DNA of 64,000 bases from Actinokineospora bangkokensis (lineage in GTDB: Bacteria > Actinomycetota > Actinomycetes > Mycobacteriales > Pseudonocardiaceae): the NCBI RefSeq assembly GCF_001940455.1, contig NZ_MKQR01000016.1:93125-157124 (forward strand). The letters are read 5' to 3'. A model generated the notes under the pieces. It did not search any database. It had not been told where the DNA came from and saw nothing but the letters and a program-made list of their open reading frames with translations. Below, in pieces: positions 17,671 to 24,803 of the stretch. A program made the position numbers and the translations under genes. Position 1 is the first letter of the stretch. Each line of letters starts with the position of its first letter.

Positions 17671-17756
17671 CGCCTCCGCCCCGGAACTGGCGCACCACGG
17701 TCGAAGAGGACGAGGTGGAGGCGCTGGCTCCAGCGACCTGACCAGACGTTCCCACG

Positions 17757-17776
17757 CCGGGGTAGACAGTCCCCGG
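17757..17776 (+). terminator. Weak hairpin after the LAL gene
   Basis: CCGGGG-TAGACAGT-CCCCGG, a 6-bp stem with 8-base loop, lies about 86 bp past the LAL stop and before the convergent gene ending at 17840. No T-tract. A modest terminator candidate. Confidence 0.4.
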
Positions 17777-17839
17777 GGTCTTGACCACCAAGTGATCCGC
17801 TCAGTCTGGCGGGGTATCGGCGGAGGTCGGGCTGGGCCG

Positions 17840-18856
17840 TCAGCGGCCGTAGTGGGCGGCGAGGGCGTGGAAGGCGGCCTTGGGTTCCCAGCGCGGGTCC
17901 GGGCCGTCCCCGGTCAGCACCTTCACCACGCCGTAGCTCGCGAGGTCCAGGTCATCGCGCGGGTCACCCGTGGTGCGGTGGGGGAAGCTGTTGAGGGCGA
18001 AGGAGAACACGAACGCGCTGTCGACGCCGGCGGCGTCGAACGCGTCCAGGTACTCGCCCAGGACACGGGCCTGTTCGGGTTCGTCGCGTTCGAGGGTGCG
18101 GTTGAGCCGCAGGGGTTCGCCGGTGTCGGGATCGCTGTCGACGACCTCGTGGCCGCGGCCGCCCAGGTCGGCGGCGCCGCGGTAGGTGGCGGTGCCGAAC
18201 TCGGTGATGGCCACCGGCTTCTGCTGGCCCGCGACGAACTCCCGCACCCCGTCGGCGAAGTGGTCTGCCACCTCCGCTGAGCGGTACAGGTCGACCGAAA
18301 CGATGTCGAACAGCGACCAGTCCACCCGTTCCAGCGGGATCGACGCGTACGTGACCGGTCCGCCGAAGTGCTCGCGAACGGCGCTCACCACGCGGCCCAG
18401 GAACTCGTTCAGGCGTGCGCTCAGCTCACCGACGCGGGCAGGCAGACCGGCGCGGTCAGCGAGCAGGCCTGCCAACCGCTCCTCCACGGTCCGGCCCGGG
18501 AGGAAGCCGTGGACCATCAAGCACAGCTCCGCCCCCGCGACGAACACGACCTCGGCGCCCGACGCGCGGAGGCGTTCCGCGCGCTGGGCGCAGTCCACCA
18601 CCAGCTCCACCACGGCGTCGGCGTCGAGGTCGAGCGGGTACGGGGAGAACCACACCTCCAGGCCCAGCGCGGCGGCCTGTTCCGCGGCCTGCTCGACCTT
18701 CTCCGGGACGCCGCCCAGGACTCGCAAGGCCGTGCAGTGCAACTCGTCGCGGATGACCTGCAGGTCGCGGCGGGCGATCTCGGGGGTGAAGCCGGGTCTG
18801 GAGTCGCCGCCTCCCCGGACCCACCCGGTCTCGTAGCTGATGCCCCTGCCGCGCAT
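17840..18856 (-). CDS. Glycoside hydrolase-like TIM-barrel protein (often annotated abortive infection protein)
   Basis: 338 aa from ATG at 18856. It opens MRGRGISYETGW, then RDLQVIRDELHCTALRVLGG, ALGLEVWFSPYPLDL, VVFVAGAELCL (Glu110), DIVSVDLYR and KPVAITEFGTATYRGA (Glu219). Two glutamates at the ends of barrel strands, in xGAE and TEFG contexts, fit the acid/base and nucleophile of clan-A glycosidases. Actinomycete homologues are frequently labelled abortive phage infection protein, a label without clear support. No signal peptide, so a cytoplasmic sugar substrate is likely. It is divergent from a TetR gene with a large palindrome between them, and is presumably controlled by it. Confidence 0.75.
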   Translation of the reverse strand: MRGRGISYETGWVRGGGDSRPGFTPEIARRDLQVIRDELHCTALRVLGGVPEKVEQAAEQAAALGLEVWFSPYPLDLDADAVVELVVDCAQRAERLRASGAEVVFVAGAELCLMVHGFLPGRTVEERLAGLLADRAGLPARVGELSARLNEFLGRVVSAVREHFGGPVTYASIPLERVDWSLFDIVSVDLYRSAEVADHFADGVREFVAGQQKPVAITEFGTATYRGAADLGGRGHEVVDSDPDTGEPLRLNRTLERDEPEQARVLGEYLDAFDAAGVDSAFVFSFALNSFPHRTTGDPRDDLDLASYGVVKVLTGDGPDPRWEPKAAFHALAAHYGR

Positions 18857-18895
18857 GCGAACCCCTCTCCGACGCCGGACGGGAGGAGCGTGCCA

Positions 18896-18933
18896 GCAAA
18901 CTTGCGCGCACGCAAGTTTGCCGACGCGCAAGT
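18896..18933. promoter_or_regulatory. Palindromic operator between glycosidase-like gene and TetR
   Basis: GCAAACTTGCG (18896-18906) and CGCAAGTTTGC (18911-18921) are perfect inverted arms around CGCA; a third half-site GACGCGCAAGT follows to 18933. The site sits between the divergent starts at 18856 and 18953, the usual location for TetR autoregulation and control of the neighbour. Confidence 0.8.
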
Positions 18934-18952
18934 CCTGTGCCACCCTGGCGCC

Positions 18953-19546
18953 GTGACCGGTCTCCGCGAGCAGAAGAAGCAGGCCACCCGGGTCGCCCTG
19001 CGGGAGGCGGCGCTGCGGTTGGCCGTGGAGCGCGGGCCGGAGAACGTGCGGGTCGACGACATCGCGGCCGCGGCGGGGGTGTCGGTGCGGACGTACAACA
19101 ACTACTACGCCAGCCGGGAGCAGGCGATCGTCGCCGCGATCACCGCCGAGCGGGAGGGCAGGGTGGCCGCCGCCCTGGCCGCCCGCGCGGACGAGCCGCT
19201 GGCCGAGGCCGTCGTGGCGGCCGTGGTCGAGCAGTACACCGACCCGGGCGCGGACACCCGCCCGCTGATCGAGGGCAACCCCGCCCTCCGCGCGGCCTTC
19301 ACCGACACGACGCCGGTCGAGGACCCCTTGGCGGAGGCGATCGGGCACCGGGTGGGCGACCCCGACACCGCCGCCGTGCTCGCCGCCGCCACCGCCGCGG
19401 CCGTCCGCGTGGCGCTGCGGCGGTGGACCGCGCCAGGCCCGACGGGGCTCGTGGTGGTGTCCGGGCCCCTGCCGGACCTGCTGCGCCGAGCGCTGTCGCC
19501 GCTCGCGCCCGCGCTGGCGGCGGCGGAGGCTCAGTCGGGGAAGTAG
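18953..19546 (+). CDS. TetR family regulator
   Basis: 197 aa from GTG at 18953. The HTH is clear: KKQATRVALREAALRLAVER, VRVDDIAAAAGVSVRTYNNY, YYASREQAIVAA. The C-terminal half is a helical effector domain ending in a Pro-rich segment. It is divergent from the glycosidase-like gene with the operator at 18896-18933 between them, and converges with the MpaB-type gene, their 3' ends overlapping by 16 bp. Confidence 0.87.
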   Translation: MTGLREQKKQATRVALREAALRLAVERGPENVRVDDIAAAAGVSVRTYNNYYASREQAIVAAITAEREGRVAAALAARADEPLAEAVVAAVVEQYTDPGADTRPLIEGNPALRAAFTDTTPVEDPLAEAIGHRVGDPDTAAVLAAATAAAVRVALRRWTAPGPTGLVVVSGPLPDLLRRALSPLAPALAAAEAQSGK

Positions 19547-20706
19547 CTGGCCACGATCCGGCGCTGCACCCGCCGCCCGGACGTCTCCAGCACCCGCTTG
19601 CCCCACGCTGTGCGGCCGAGCACGCCGTAGCGGAGGGCATTGAGCGGCACCAGGTACGCCACCGCCCACGGCGGTCGCACCGGCAACCCCAACTCCCGCA
19701 AGCCCTTGCGCCCGAGCAGGGTCGTCACCATGCTCAGCACCCGCTCGCGCTCGAACCACCCACACAGCGCCGGGGCGAACCGGTGTGCGCGCTCGCGCTG
19801 GCAGTCCACAGCGGACTGGGCGAGCGGCGGGCCGGATTCCGGGGACAGGTCCGCCGCGGCGAGCAGCACGTGGTAGTTGAGGCGGTGGCGCTCGCGCTCG
19901 TCGTCGGTGAGGAAGTCCGGGTGCACGCCGAGCAGCCAGCCGACGTAGCGCCACAGGTGCAGCAGGGCGTGCGCGTCGGCGGCCGGGACGCGGGCGCCGA
20001 GCGCGCGGCACCCCAGGATGAGCACGCCGTCGAACAGGCCGAGGGTGCCCGCCTGGTCGGCCTGGTTGACCGGCAGGCCCCAGCGCGCGGTGTCCCAGGT
20101 CGGCTCGGTGGCGGAGTTGACCAGGGCGTGCACGACGCGGACGTGCGCGGTGGCCCGCCACCCCTCGCCCCCGGGCCGCAGCGCGTCGCGCCCGGTGAGG
20201 CTCAGCGCCCACCGCTGGGTCTCCCCGAGGCGGCGCAGCGCGGTCCCGCCGGTCAGCGCCCCCGTGCGCACCAGCAGGTCGGTGGGGCCGCCGAAGCGGT
20301 AGCCGCCGATGAGCGAGAGCTGGAGCAGCACGTCGGCGGCGGTGCGCCCGAGCCGGGTGAACACCCGCGCCCCCTGGTCGACCAGGTCCCAGTCGACCCA
20401 GTCGGGCACCTCGCTGATCGCGGCGACGAACGCCGCGAGCGGGGCCGGGTCGTCCGGCGCGACGCCGGTCGCCAGGGCGTCGCGCAGCCGCGCGCGGGAC
20501 ACCGCTCGCGTTCGCATCGCATCGGCGAGGGCCGCGCCGAGTTCGTCGCGCTCGGTCAGCGCGGCCCCGAGCCGGGCCATCAGCTCTTCGTCGACCTCGG
20601 CGGGCACGCGGCCGAGCAGGCGCAACGCCCGTCCCAGGCGCCGCCCCCTCCCCTCGGCCTCGCGGTGTCGGGTGGGGGTGGGCCGGGTTCCGGCGGGTGC
20701 GCTCAT
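19531..20706 (-). CDS. DUF2236 / MpaB-family oxygenase-like protein
   Basis: 391 aa from ATG at 20706. The middle and C-terminal regions match DUF2236, the family of MpaB and latex-clearing protein Lcp: LSLIGGYRFGGPTDLLVRTG, WRATAHVRVVHALV (the Arg/His-rich helix associated with haem in Lcp relatives), GLPVNQADQAGTLGLFD, HLWRYVGWLLGVHPDFL. Length is typical. Substrate unknown; relatives oxygenate hydrophobic compounds. It is divergent from a TetR gene with a palindrome between the starts and is probably repressed by it. No signal peptide. Confidence 0.82.
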   Translation of the reverse strand: MSAPAGTRPTPTRHREAEGRGRRLGRALRLLGRVPAEVDEELMARLGAALTERDELGAALADAMRTRAVSRARLRDALATGVAPDDPAPLAAFVAAISEVPDWVDWDLVDQGARVFTRLGRTAADVLLQLSLIGGYRFGGPTDLLVRTGALTGGTALRRLGETQRWALSLTGRDALRPGGEGWRATAHVRVVHALVNSATEPTWDTARWGLPVNQADQAGTLGLFDGVLILGCRALGARVPAADAHALLHLWRYVGWLLGVHPDFLTDDERERHRLNYHVLLAAADLSPESGPPLAQSAVDCQRERAHRFAPALCGWFERERVLSMVTTLLGRKGLRELGLPVRPPWAVAYLVPLNALRYGVLGRTAWGKRVLETSGRRVQRRIVASYFPD

Positions 20707-20720
20707 GCGACCACTGTGAC

Positions 20721-20736
20721 GCGAGCCATCGCTCGC
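20721..20736. promoter_or_regulatory. Palindromic operator between MpaB-type gene and TetR
   Basis: GCGAGC-CATC-GCTCGC, a perfect 6+6 inverted repeat, lies 15 bp from each of the two divergent starts (20706 and 20752). It immediately abuts the TetR -10 box, so binding would block transcription both ways. Confidence 0.7.
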
Positions 20737-20737
20737 A

Positions 20738-20743
20738 TACAAT
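20738..20743 (+). promoter_or_regulatory. -10 element for TetR gene at 20752
   Basis: TACAAT ends 9 bp before the GTG start and directly follows the operator palindrome. No ribosome site is present, so the message should be leaderless or nearly so. Confidence 0.55.
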
Positions 20744-20751
20744 TCGCGTTC

Positions 20752-21351
20752 GTGCGCAAGGTCCCCCGGCAGCAGCGGTCCCGGCAGATGGTCGAGCGGA
20801 TCGTGGCGGCCGCCCGCCGGGTGCTGGTCGAGCAGGGCTACGACGCCTTCTCCACCAACCGGGTCGCGGCCGCGGCCGGGGTGAGCCCGGGGTCGCTCTA
20901 CCAGTACTTCCCGGACAAGTCCGCCGTGCTGGACGTGGTCGTCGACCGGTACTGGGACGAGGTGGCCGACCGGGTGCAGGCCGCGCTGGGCGACCGGGTG
21001 GGCCAGACCGGGCCCGCGGTGGTGCGGGCGACGGCGGCGGCCGTGCTCGCCGCGCTGGAGTCCGACCGGGAGCTGCTGCGGGTGCTGCACGAGGACCTGC
21101 CGCCGCGCCGGTTGGCCGGGCAGCGGCGGGCGCTGGAGGTGCGCGTGCGCCACCTGCTCGCGGCGGTGCTCGCCGGGCGCGGCGGCGCGGGCGGGCGCTC
21201 GGTGGACGCGCAGGCGTGGGTGGTCGTGCTCGCGGTCGAGGCGATCGCGCTGCGCTGGGTGCTCGACGGACCGGGCCCCGACCGCGGCGAGGTCCTCGAT
21301 GAACTGACCGCCCTGGTGACCGGTTACCTGGCACCGGCGCAGCTCGGCTGA
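20752..21351 (+). CDS. TetR family regulator
   Basis: 199 aa. N-terminus RKVPRQQRSRQMVERIVAAA is followed by a canonical HTH, FSTNRVAAAAGVSPGSLYQY, then YFPDKSAVLDVVVDRYWDEV. The C-terminal domain contains LALESDRELL-like helices and WVLDGPGPDRGEVLDELTAL. GTG at 20752 is chosen because the basic arm starts there and a -10 box precedes it. It is divergent from the MpaB-type oxygenase and presumably represses it through the palindrome at 20721-20736. Confidence 0.88.
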   Translation: MRKVPRQQRSRQMVERIVAAARRVLVEQGYDAFSTNRVAAAAGVSPGSLYQYFPDKSAVLDVVVDRYWDEVADRVQAALGDRVGQTGPAVVRATAAAVLAALESDRELLRVLHEDLPPRRLAGQRRALEVRVRHLLAAVLAGRGGAGGRSVDAQAWVVVLAVEAIALRWVLDGPGPDRGEVLDELTALVTGYLAPAQLG

Positions 21352-21378
21352 GGACCGTCCCGGGTGGACACCCGGGGC

Positions 21379-21424
21379 GCTGCGCGATCGCGCAGCCGGT
21401 GTGCGCGTTCGGCTGCGCGAACGC
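21379..21424. promoter_or_regulatory. Two palindromes between TetR end and the repeat-protein gene
   Basis: GCTGCGCGATCGCGCAGC (21379-21396) is a perfect 18-bp palindrome with no spacer; GCGTTCG N6 CGAACGC (21405-21424) follows 8 bp later. They lie 28 bp after the TetR stop and 74 bp before the start at 21498. The first has no loop, so it fits a protein-binding site better than a terminator hairpin; the second could be either. Confidence 0.5.
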
Positions 21425-21497
21425 ACCCCCGCCCGCGGCGCGCCCGCTGCCACGATGGCTGCGGCAACGTCGAACGCGGAGGGGAAGTGGGCCGGTC

Positions 21498-22526
21498 ATG
21501 CCCCTGGGAGCCGAAGTGGCGCAGCAGGTGAAGGTCCTGCTGCGCGGCAGTGAACTCGATGAGGTGCGGCAGCTGCGCGAGACGCGCATCAGCGTGCTGC
21601 TCGGTGGTGGCAGCGGGTGGCTGGAGGAGTCCGACTCGGCGCTGGAGCGCGACTTCGGCGGGCGGCTGTCCAGCGGGCAGTCCGACGAGCTCTCCACGCT
21701 CGTGGGCCGGGCGACCGACGACGACGGCGTCAAGCAGGTCGTGGTGTGGTTCAACGGCGTGCTCGACGGCTGGGCCACCACCAAGCCCGGGCCGCGCTTC
21801 AGCGGCGTCGCGCAGGTGCCGGGGTACGCCGACTGGTGGCAGGGCCTCGACAGCACCGACTCGGCCTGGAAGTACGTCCGCAGCGACACCGCGCCCACCG
21901 ACGCCACCCCCGGCTGGGTCGACCAGGCCACCGCGTACGCGGCCATGGCCCAGCCCGCCGCGGCCCGGTTCTCGGGCGTGGTCCCGGTCAACGGGCACCC
22001 CGGCTGGTGGCAGGGCCTCGACGGCACCGACTCGGCCTGGAAGTACGTCCGCAGCGACACCGCGCCCACCGACGCCACCCCGGGCTGGGTGGACCAGGCG
22101 ACGGCGTTCGCCACCATGGCCGCGCCGCAGGCGCCCGCCGCGCCCCGGTTCAGCGGCATCGCCCAGGTGCAGGGCTACCCCGGCTGGTGGCAGGGCCTCG
22201 ACAGCACCGACTCGGCGTGGAAGTACGTCCGCAGCGACACCCAGCCGACCGACGCCACCCCCGGCTGGGTCGACCAGGCCACCGCGTTCGCCACCATGGC
22301 CCAGCCCGCGGCCGCCACCGCGGCGCCCGCCACCGCCGCCACCGAGGACGCCGAGCCCGCCGAGCCGGTGGTGCCCGAGGAGGACATCGCCGCGTTCGTC
22401 GAGTCCGTCGTGGGCCCGTCGCTCACCGACGCGCTCGGCGAGGTCGACGGCGTCGAGGAGCTGTCCGCCGAGGACGTCTACGACGCGCTGAACGAAGCAC
22501 TGCACCAGCTGACCCTGAACGCGTGA
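21498..22526 (+). CDS. Hypothetical protein with three near-identical WWQG repeats; partner of ADP-ribosyltransferase
   Basis: 342 aa from ATG at 21498 (GGGGAAGTGG upstream). Unrecognised. The first 95 residues form an alpha/beta region with RATDDDGVKQVVVWFNGVLD. Three repeats of about 58 residues follow at about 97-153, 154-213 and 214-271, each with RFSGV, then GYPGWWQGLDSTDSAWKYVR (or close), then PTDATPGWVDQATAFATMA. The tail is an Ala/Pro/Glu linker and an acidic helical end (EEDIAAFVESVVGPSLTDAL). No signal peptide or membrane segment. Trp/Tyr-rich short repeats resemble carbohydrate- or cell-wall-binding modules in style, but I cannot name a family. The next gene begins 10 bp after the stop, so the two are surely an operon. 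Confidence 0.75.
   Translation: MPLGAEVAQQVKVLLRGSELDEVRQLRETRISVLLGGGSGWLEESDSALERDFGGRLSSGQSDELSTLVGRATDDDGVKQVVVWFNGVLDGWATTKPGPRFSGVAQVPGYADWWQGLDSTDSAWKYVRSDTAPTDATPGWVDQATAYAAMAQPAAARFSGVVPVNGHPGWWQGLDGTDSAWKYVRSDTAPTDATPGWVDQATAFATMAAPQAPAAPRFSGIAQVQGYPGWWQGLDSTDSAWKYVRSDTQPTDATPGWVDQATAFATMAQPAAATAAPATAATEDAEPAEPVVPEEDIAAFVESVVGPSLTDALGEVDGVEELSAEDVYDALNEALHQLTLNA
21785..22312 (+). repeat. Three intragenic ~174-180 bp direct repeats
   Basis: The repeat units of the gene at 21498 are almost identical as DNA as well as protein: for example GGTGGCAGGGCCTCGACAGC recurs with one change, and TGGAAGTACGTCCGCAGCG recurs exactly in all three. Units begin at about 21785, 21959 and 22139. Low synonymous divergence suggests recent duplication or ongoing gene conversion; copy number may vary between strains. 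Confidence 0.85.
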
Positions 22527-22536
22527 GGTGACCACG

Positions 22537-23508
22537 ATGGCAAGTCCGACCGAAGGTCCCGTCGCCCGCGCCAAGGCGCTGCTCGCGGCGAAGGCCCTGG
22601 AGAACATGCGGGGCAAGATGGACGAGGCCCCGGTGTCGCTGCGCAAGCTGCCGGTGGCGAAGGTCGAGGCGGTGGTGGTGGAGACGGTGATGAGCCCGGT
22701 GGTGGCGGAGGTGGTCGCGTCGGTGACCACCGAACCGCTCGCCGAGGTGCCGGTCACCACCCCCGGCACGCCGGGCACCCCCGGCACGCCCGGCGGTTCC
22801 GGCGGTTCCGGCAGTCCCGATGTCGACGGCGCGGAGGGCCCGATCGCCTCCCGCAAGCCCAAGCCCGCCTGGATGCTGGCGCTGGCGGAGCGCCAGCGCG
22901 CCAAGGGCGGCCCGCCCGCCCCGGAGGCGCCGGTCGTCGACCGCGCCCCCGACATCAGCGGCGTGCGCGCCATCTACCGCGGCGACGACCGCCCGCCCCG
23001 GGAGATGGCGCTGAAGTACAGCGGTTTCTCCGCCCGGCAGGCGCAGAACGCCGCCTCGGCCGTCGCGCTGCTCAAGGAGATCTGCGCCGACGGGGTGGAC
23101 AGCTGGATGGGCGAGTGGGTCGGCGGCGGCATGATGGGCATGAAGCCCTGCGTGTCGAGCACGTCGAACCCCAGCGGCTTCGGCCCCGAGAAGAACTACT
23201 TCTACAAGGCCGACTTCAACGCCGGGGTGACCCGCAAGCAGTTCACCACCGACGTGCTCGGGTTCATCCCGCCCCGGGACGTGCGGCGCAAGTCCACCCG
23301 CAGCGCCCTGTACACCAACGGGGACACGGTCATGGGCTCCTCGGTGATCGTGCTGGCCTACGCCGAGGAGATCCTGTTCCTCACCCCGATCCCGGAGGCG
23401 TGGATCACCGAGGCGAAGTCCACCAAGGCGGGGGTCTACAAGCCGTTCAACCCGGTGACCCTGCGCGCCACGCTGCGCCCGATCACCGACGACCTCACCA
23501 TCTGGTGA
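22537..23508 (+). CDS. Putative ADP-ribosyltransferase toxin (pertussis-toxin-S1-like), no signal peptide
   Basis: 323 aa. ATG at 22537 is preferred to GTG at 22528 because GAGGTG lies 6 bp before the ATG. Residues 1-75 are helical, 75-95 a Gly/Thr/Pro linker (TPGTPGTPGTPGGSGGSG), and 140-310 show an R-S-E ADP-ribosyltransferase fold: AIYRGDDRPP with Arg148 and a following SGF (compare YRYDSRPPEDVFQNGF of pertussis toxin S1), CVSSTSNP with Ser-Thr-Ser at 208-210, YFYKADFN, and AYAEEILFLTPIPEAWI with Glu278 seven residues before IPE, the spacing seen in S1. The residue two before the catalytic Glu is Ala276, where Gln or Glu is usual, so acceptor specificity may differ or activity be weak. With no secretion signal, delivery by an injection system or an intracellular role is inferred. 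Confidence 0.75.
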   Translation: MASPTEGPVARAKALLAAKALENMRGKMDEAPVSLRKLPVAKVEAVVVETVMSPVVAEVVASVTTEPLAEVPVTTPGTPGTPGTPGGSGGSGSPDVDGAEGPIASRKPKPAWMLALAERQRAKGGPPAPEAPVVDRAPDISGVRAIYRGDDRPPREMALKYSGFSARQAQNAASAVALLKEICADGVDSWMGEWVGGGMMGMKPCVSSTSNPSGFGPEKNYFYKADFNAGVTRKQFTTDVLGFIPPRDVRRKSTRSALYTNGDTVMGSSVIVLAYAEEILFLTPIPEAWITEAKSTKAGVYKPFNPVTLRATLRPITDDLTIW

Positions 23509-23511
23509 CCC

Positions 23512-23541
23512 GGGTGGGGCCGGGCCCACCCGGCCCCACCC
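23512..23541. terminator. Bidirectional hairpin terminator
   Basis: GGGTGGGGCCGGG (23512-23524), loop CCCA, and CCCGGCCCCACCC (23529-23541) make a perfect 13-bp stem starting 3 bp after the ADP-ribosyltransferase stop and ending 5 bp before the convergent VOC gene. Confidence 0.85.
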
Positions 23542-23546
23542 GCGGG

Positions 23547-23939
23547 TCAGGGCGCGGCCGCCCGCTCGGCGGCGGTGCGGGCCCGCTCGGCGGCGGAGCG
23601 CAGCACGCAGAACTCGTTGCCCTCGGGGTCGGCCATGACGACCCAGCCGGTGCCGTCGGGCTGCCGCCGGTCGGCGACGACGGTCGCGCCGAGCCCCAGC
23701 ACCCGCTCGACCTCCTCGTCGCGGTTCCTCGGCGGGTTGAGGCACAGGTGCAGCCGGTTCTTCACCGTCTTGGGCTCGGGGACGCGCAGGAACAGCACCT
23801 GCCCCTCCCCCAGCCCCACCTCGTCGTCCCCGGGTTCGTCGTGCTCCCCGAGCGGCAGGCCCAGGACCTCGCTCCAGAACAGGGCCAGGCGGTGCGGGTC
23901 GGCGCAGTCGACCGAGATGTGCGCGATGCTCGCTGTCAT
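23547..23939 (-). CDS. VOC family (glyoxalase-like) protein
   Basis: 130 aa from the internal ATG at 23939 (MTASIAHISVDCADPHRLAL); an ATG three codons earlier is possible. Pattern of one vicinal-oxygen-chelate domain pair: AHISVDCADP, FWSEVLGLPLG, NRLHLCLNPP, VVMADPEGNEFCVLRS, with His and Glu at metal-ligand positions. Closest in style to actinobacterial glyoxalase/bleomycin-resistance-like proteins of unknown substrate. It converges with the ADP-ribosyltransferase gene across a shared terminator. Confidence 0.85.
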   Translation of the reverse strand: MTASIAHISVDCADPHRLALFWSEVLGLPLGEHDEPGDDEVGLGEGQVLFLRVPEPKTVKNRLHLCLNPPRNRDEEVERVLGLGATVVADRRQPDGTGWVVMADPEGNEFCVLRSAAERARTAAERAAAP

Positions 23940-24020
23940 GGTGCCCACCCTGGCGCGCGACCGGGCGCGGGCACCACCGAATTCCGCCCGGGCCCGCCCC
24001 CGGTGGGGCGTGCGGGAGGA

Positions 24021-24794
24021 CTACGCCCAGGTCTCGGGCAGGATCCAGTGCGGGGCCTCGGCGTCGTGCACCGACCGCACCGGGGAGACCGTGACGTGGC
24101 CCGCCAGCAGCAGGGCCGCGTCGGTGCCCGGTTCCAGCTCGTCGTCCACCAGGGCGCTGCCCACCTCGATCTGCCCCTCGGCCGAGCGCACGACGCGGCT
24201 GCGCACCTGGCCGACGCGGGCCAGCCCGGCCCACCGGGCCGGGCCGACGTCGGCCAGCTCGCGGTCCGGGATGTTGATGTTGACCAGCCTGCCCGGCTCC
24301 TGCTCGGCCACCAGCGGCAGCAGGTCGCGCAGCACCGCGGCGGCGGTGTCCCAGTGCGGCGGCTCGACCGGGTGCAGCGGGACGTCGAGGGAGATCGCCG
24401 CGGCGCGGGTGTCGTTGATGGAGGCGGTCAGGGCCGCGCCCGCCGTCCCCGAGTGCAGGATCTGGCGGCCGATGTTGGCGCCCAGGTTCACCCCGGAGAG
24501 CACCAGGTCCGGCGGCGGGCCGAAGGCGCCGTGGCAGGCGGAGAGCGCGATCAGGCCGGGGTGGGCGGCGACGGCGTGGGCGGGGGTGCCCGGCAGCTCG
24601 GGCAGGGTGCGGTCGGCCACGGCCACCCTGCGGTCGGCCGCGGCGGCGGTCAGGCCCGCGCTGGTGCCGCTGGCCTCGGTCTCGGGGGCGGCCACGACGA
24701 CCTCCCAGCCCTGCTCGGCGGCGCAGCGGGCGAGCACGAGCAGTCCGGGGGCGTCGATGCCGTCGTCGTTGGTCACGAGCACGCGCATGGTCAT
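24021..24794 (-). CDS. surE: 5'/3'-nucleotidase SurE
   Basis: 257 aa. SurE is a metal-dependent nucleoside monophosphate phosphatase. The signature is complete: RVLVTNDDGIDAPGL with metal ligands Asp10 and Asp11, AAPETEASGTSAG with the conserved Ser loop, and DLVLSGVNLGANIG with the ligand Asn. The C-terminal part VSPVRSVHDAEAP is also typical. It starts 9 bp after the PfkB kinase stop, so the two are one operon. ATG at 24794 is used; ATG at 24788 is equally possible. Confidence 0.93.
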   Translation of the reverse strand: MTMRVLVTNDDGIDAPGLLVLARCAAEQGWEVVVAAPETEASGTSAGLTAAAADRRVAVADRTLPELPGTPAHAVAAHPGLIALSACHGAFGPPPDLVLSGVNLGANIGRQILHSGTAGAALTASINDTRAAAISLDVPLHPVEPPHWDTAAAVLRDLLPLVAEQEPGRLVNINIPDRELADVGPARWAGLARVGQVRSRVVRSAEGQIEVGSALVDDELEPGTDAALLLAGHVTVSPVRSVHDAEAPHWILPETWA

Positions 24795-24803
24795 GGGCCA
24801 GAC

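Noticed and set aside
18937-20700. Read-through + frame joining the glycosidase-side TetR region to the TetR at 20752
   Set aside because: Most of it is antisense to the MpaB-type gene; only the last 200 codons from GTG 20752 are TetR-like.
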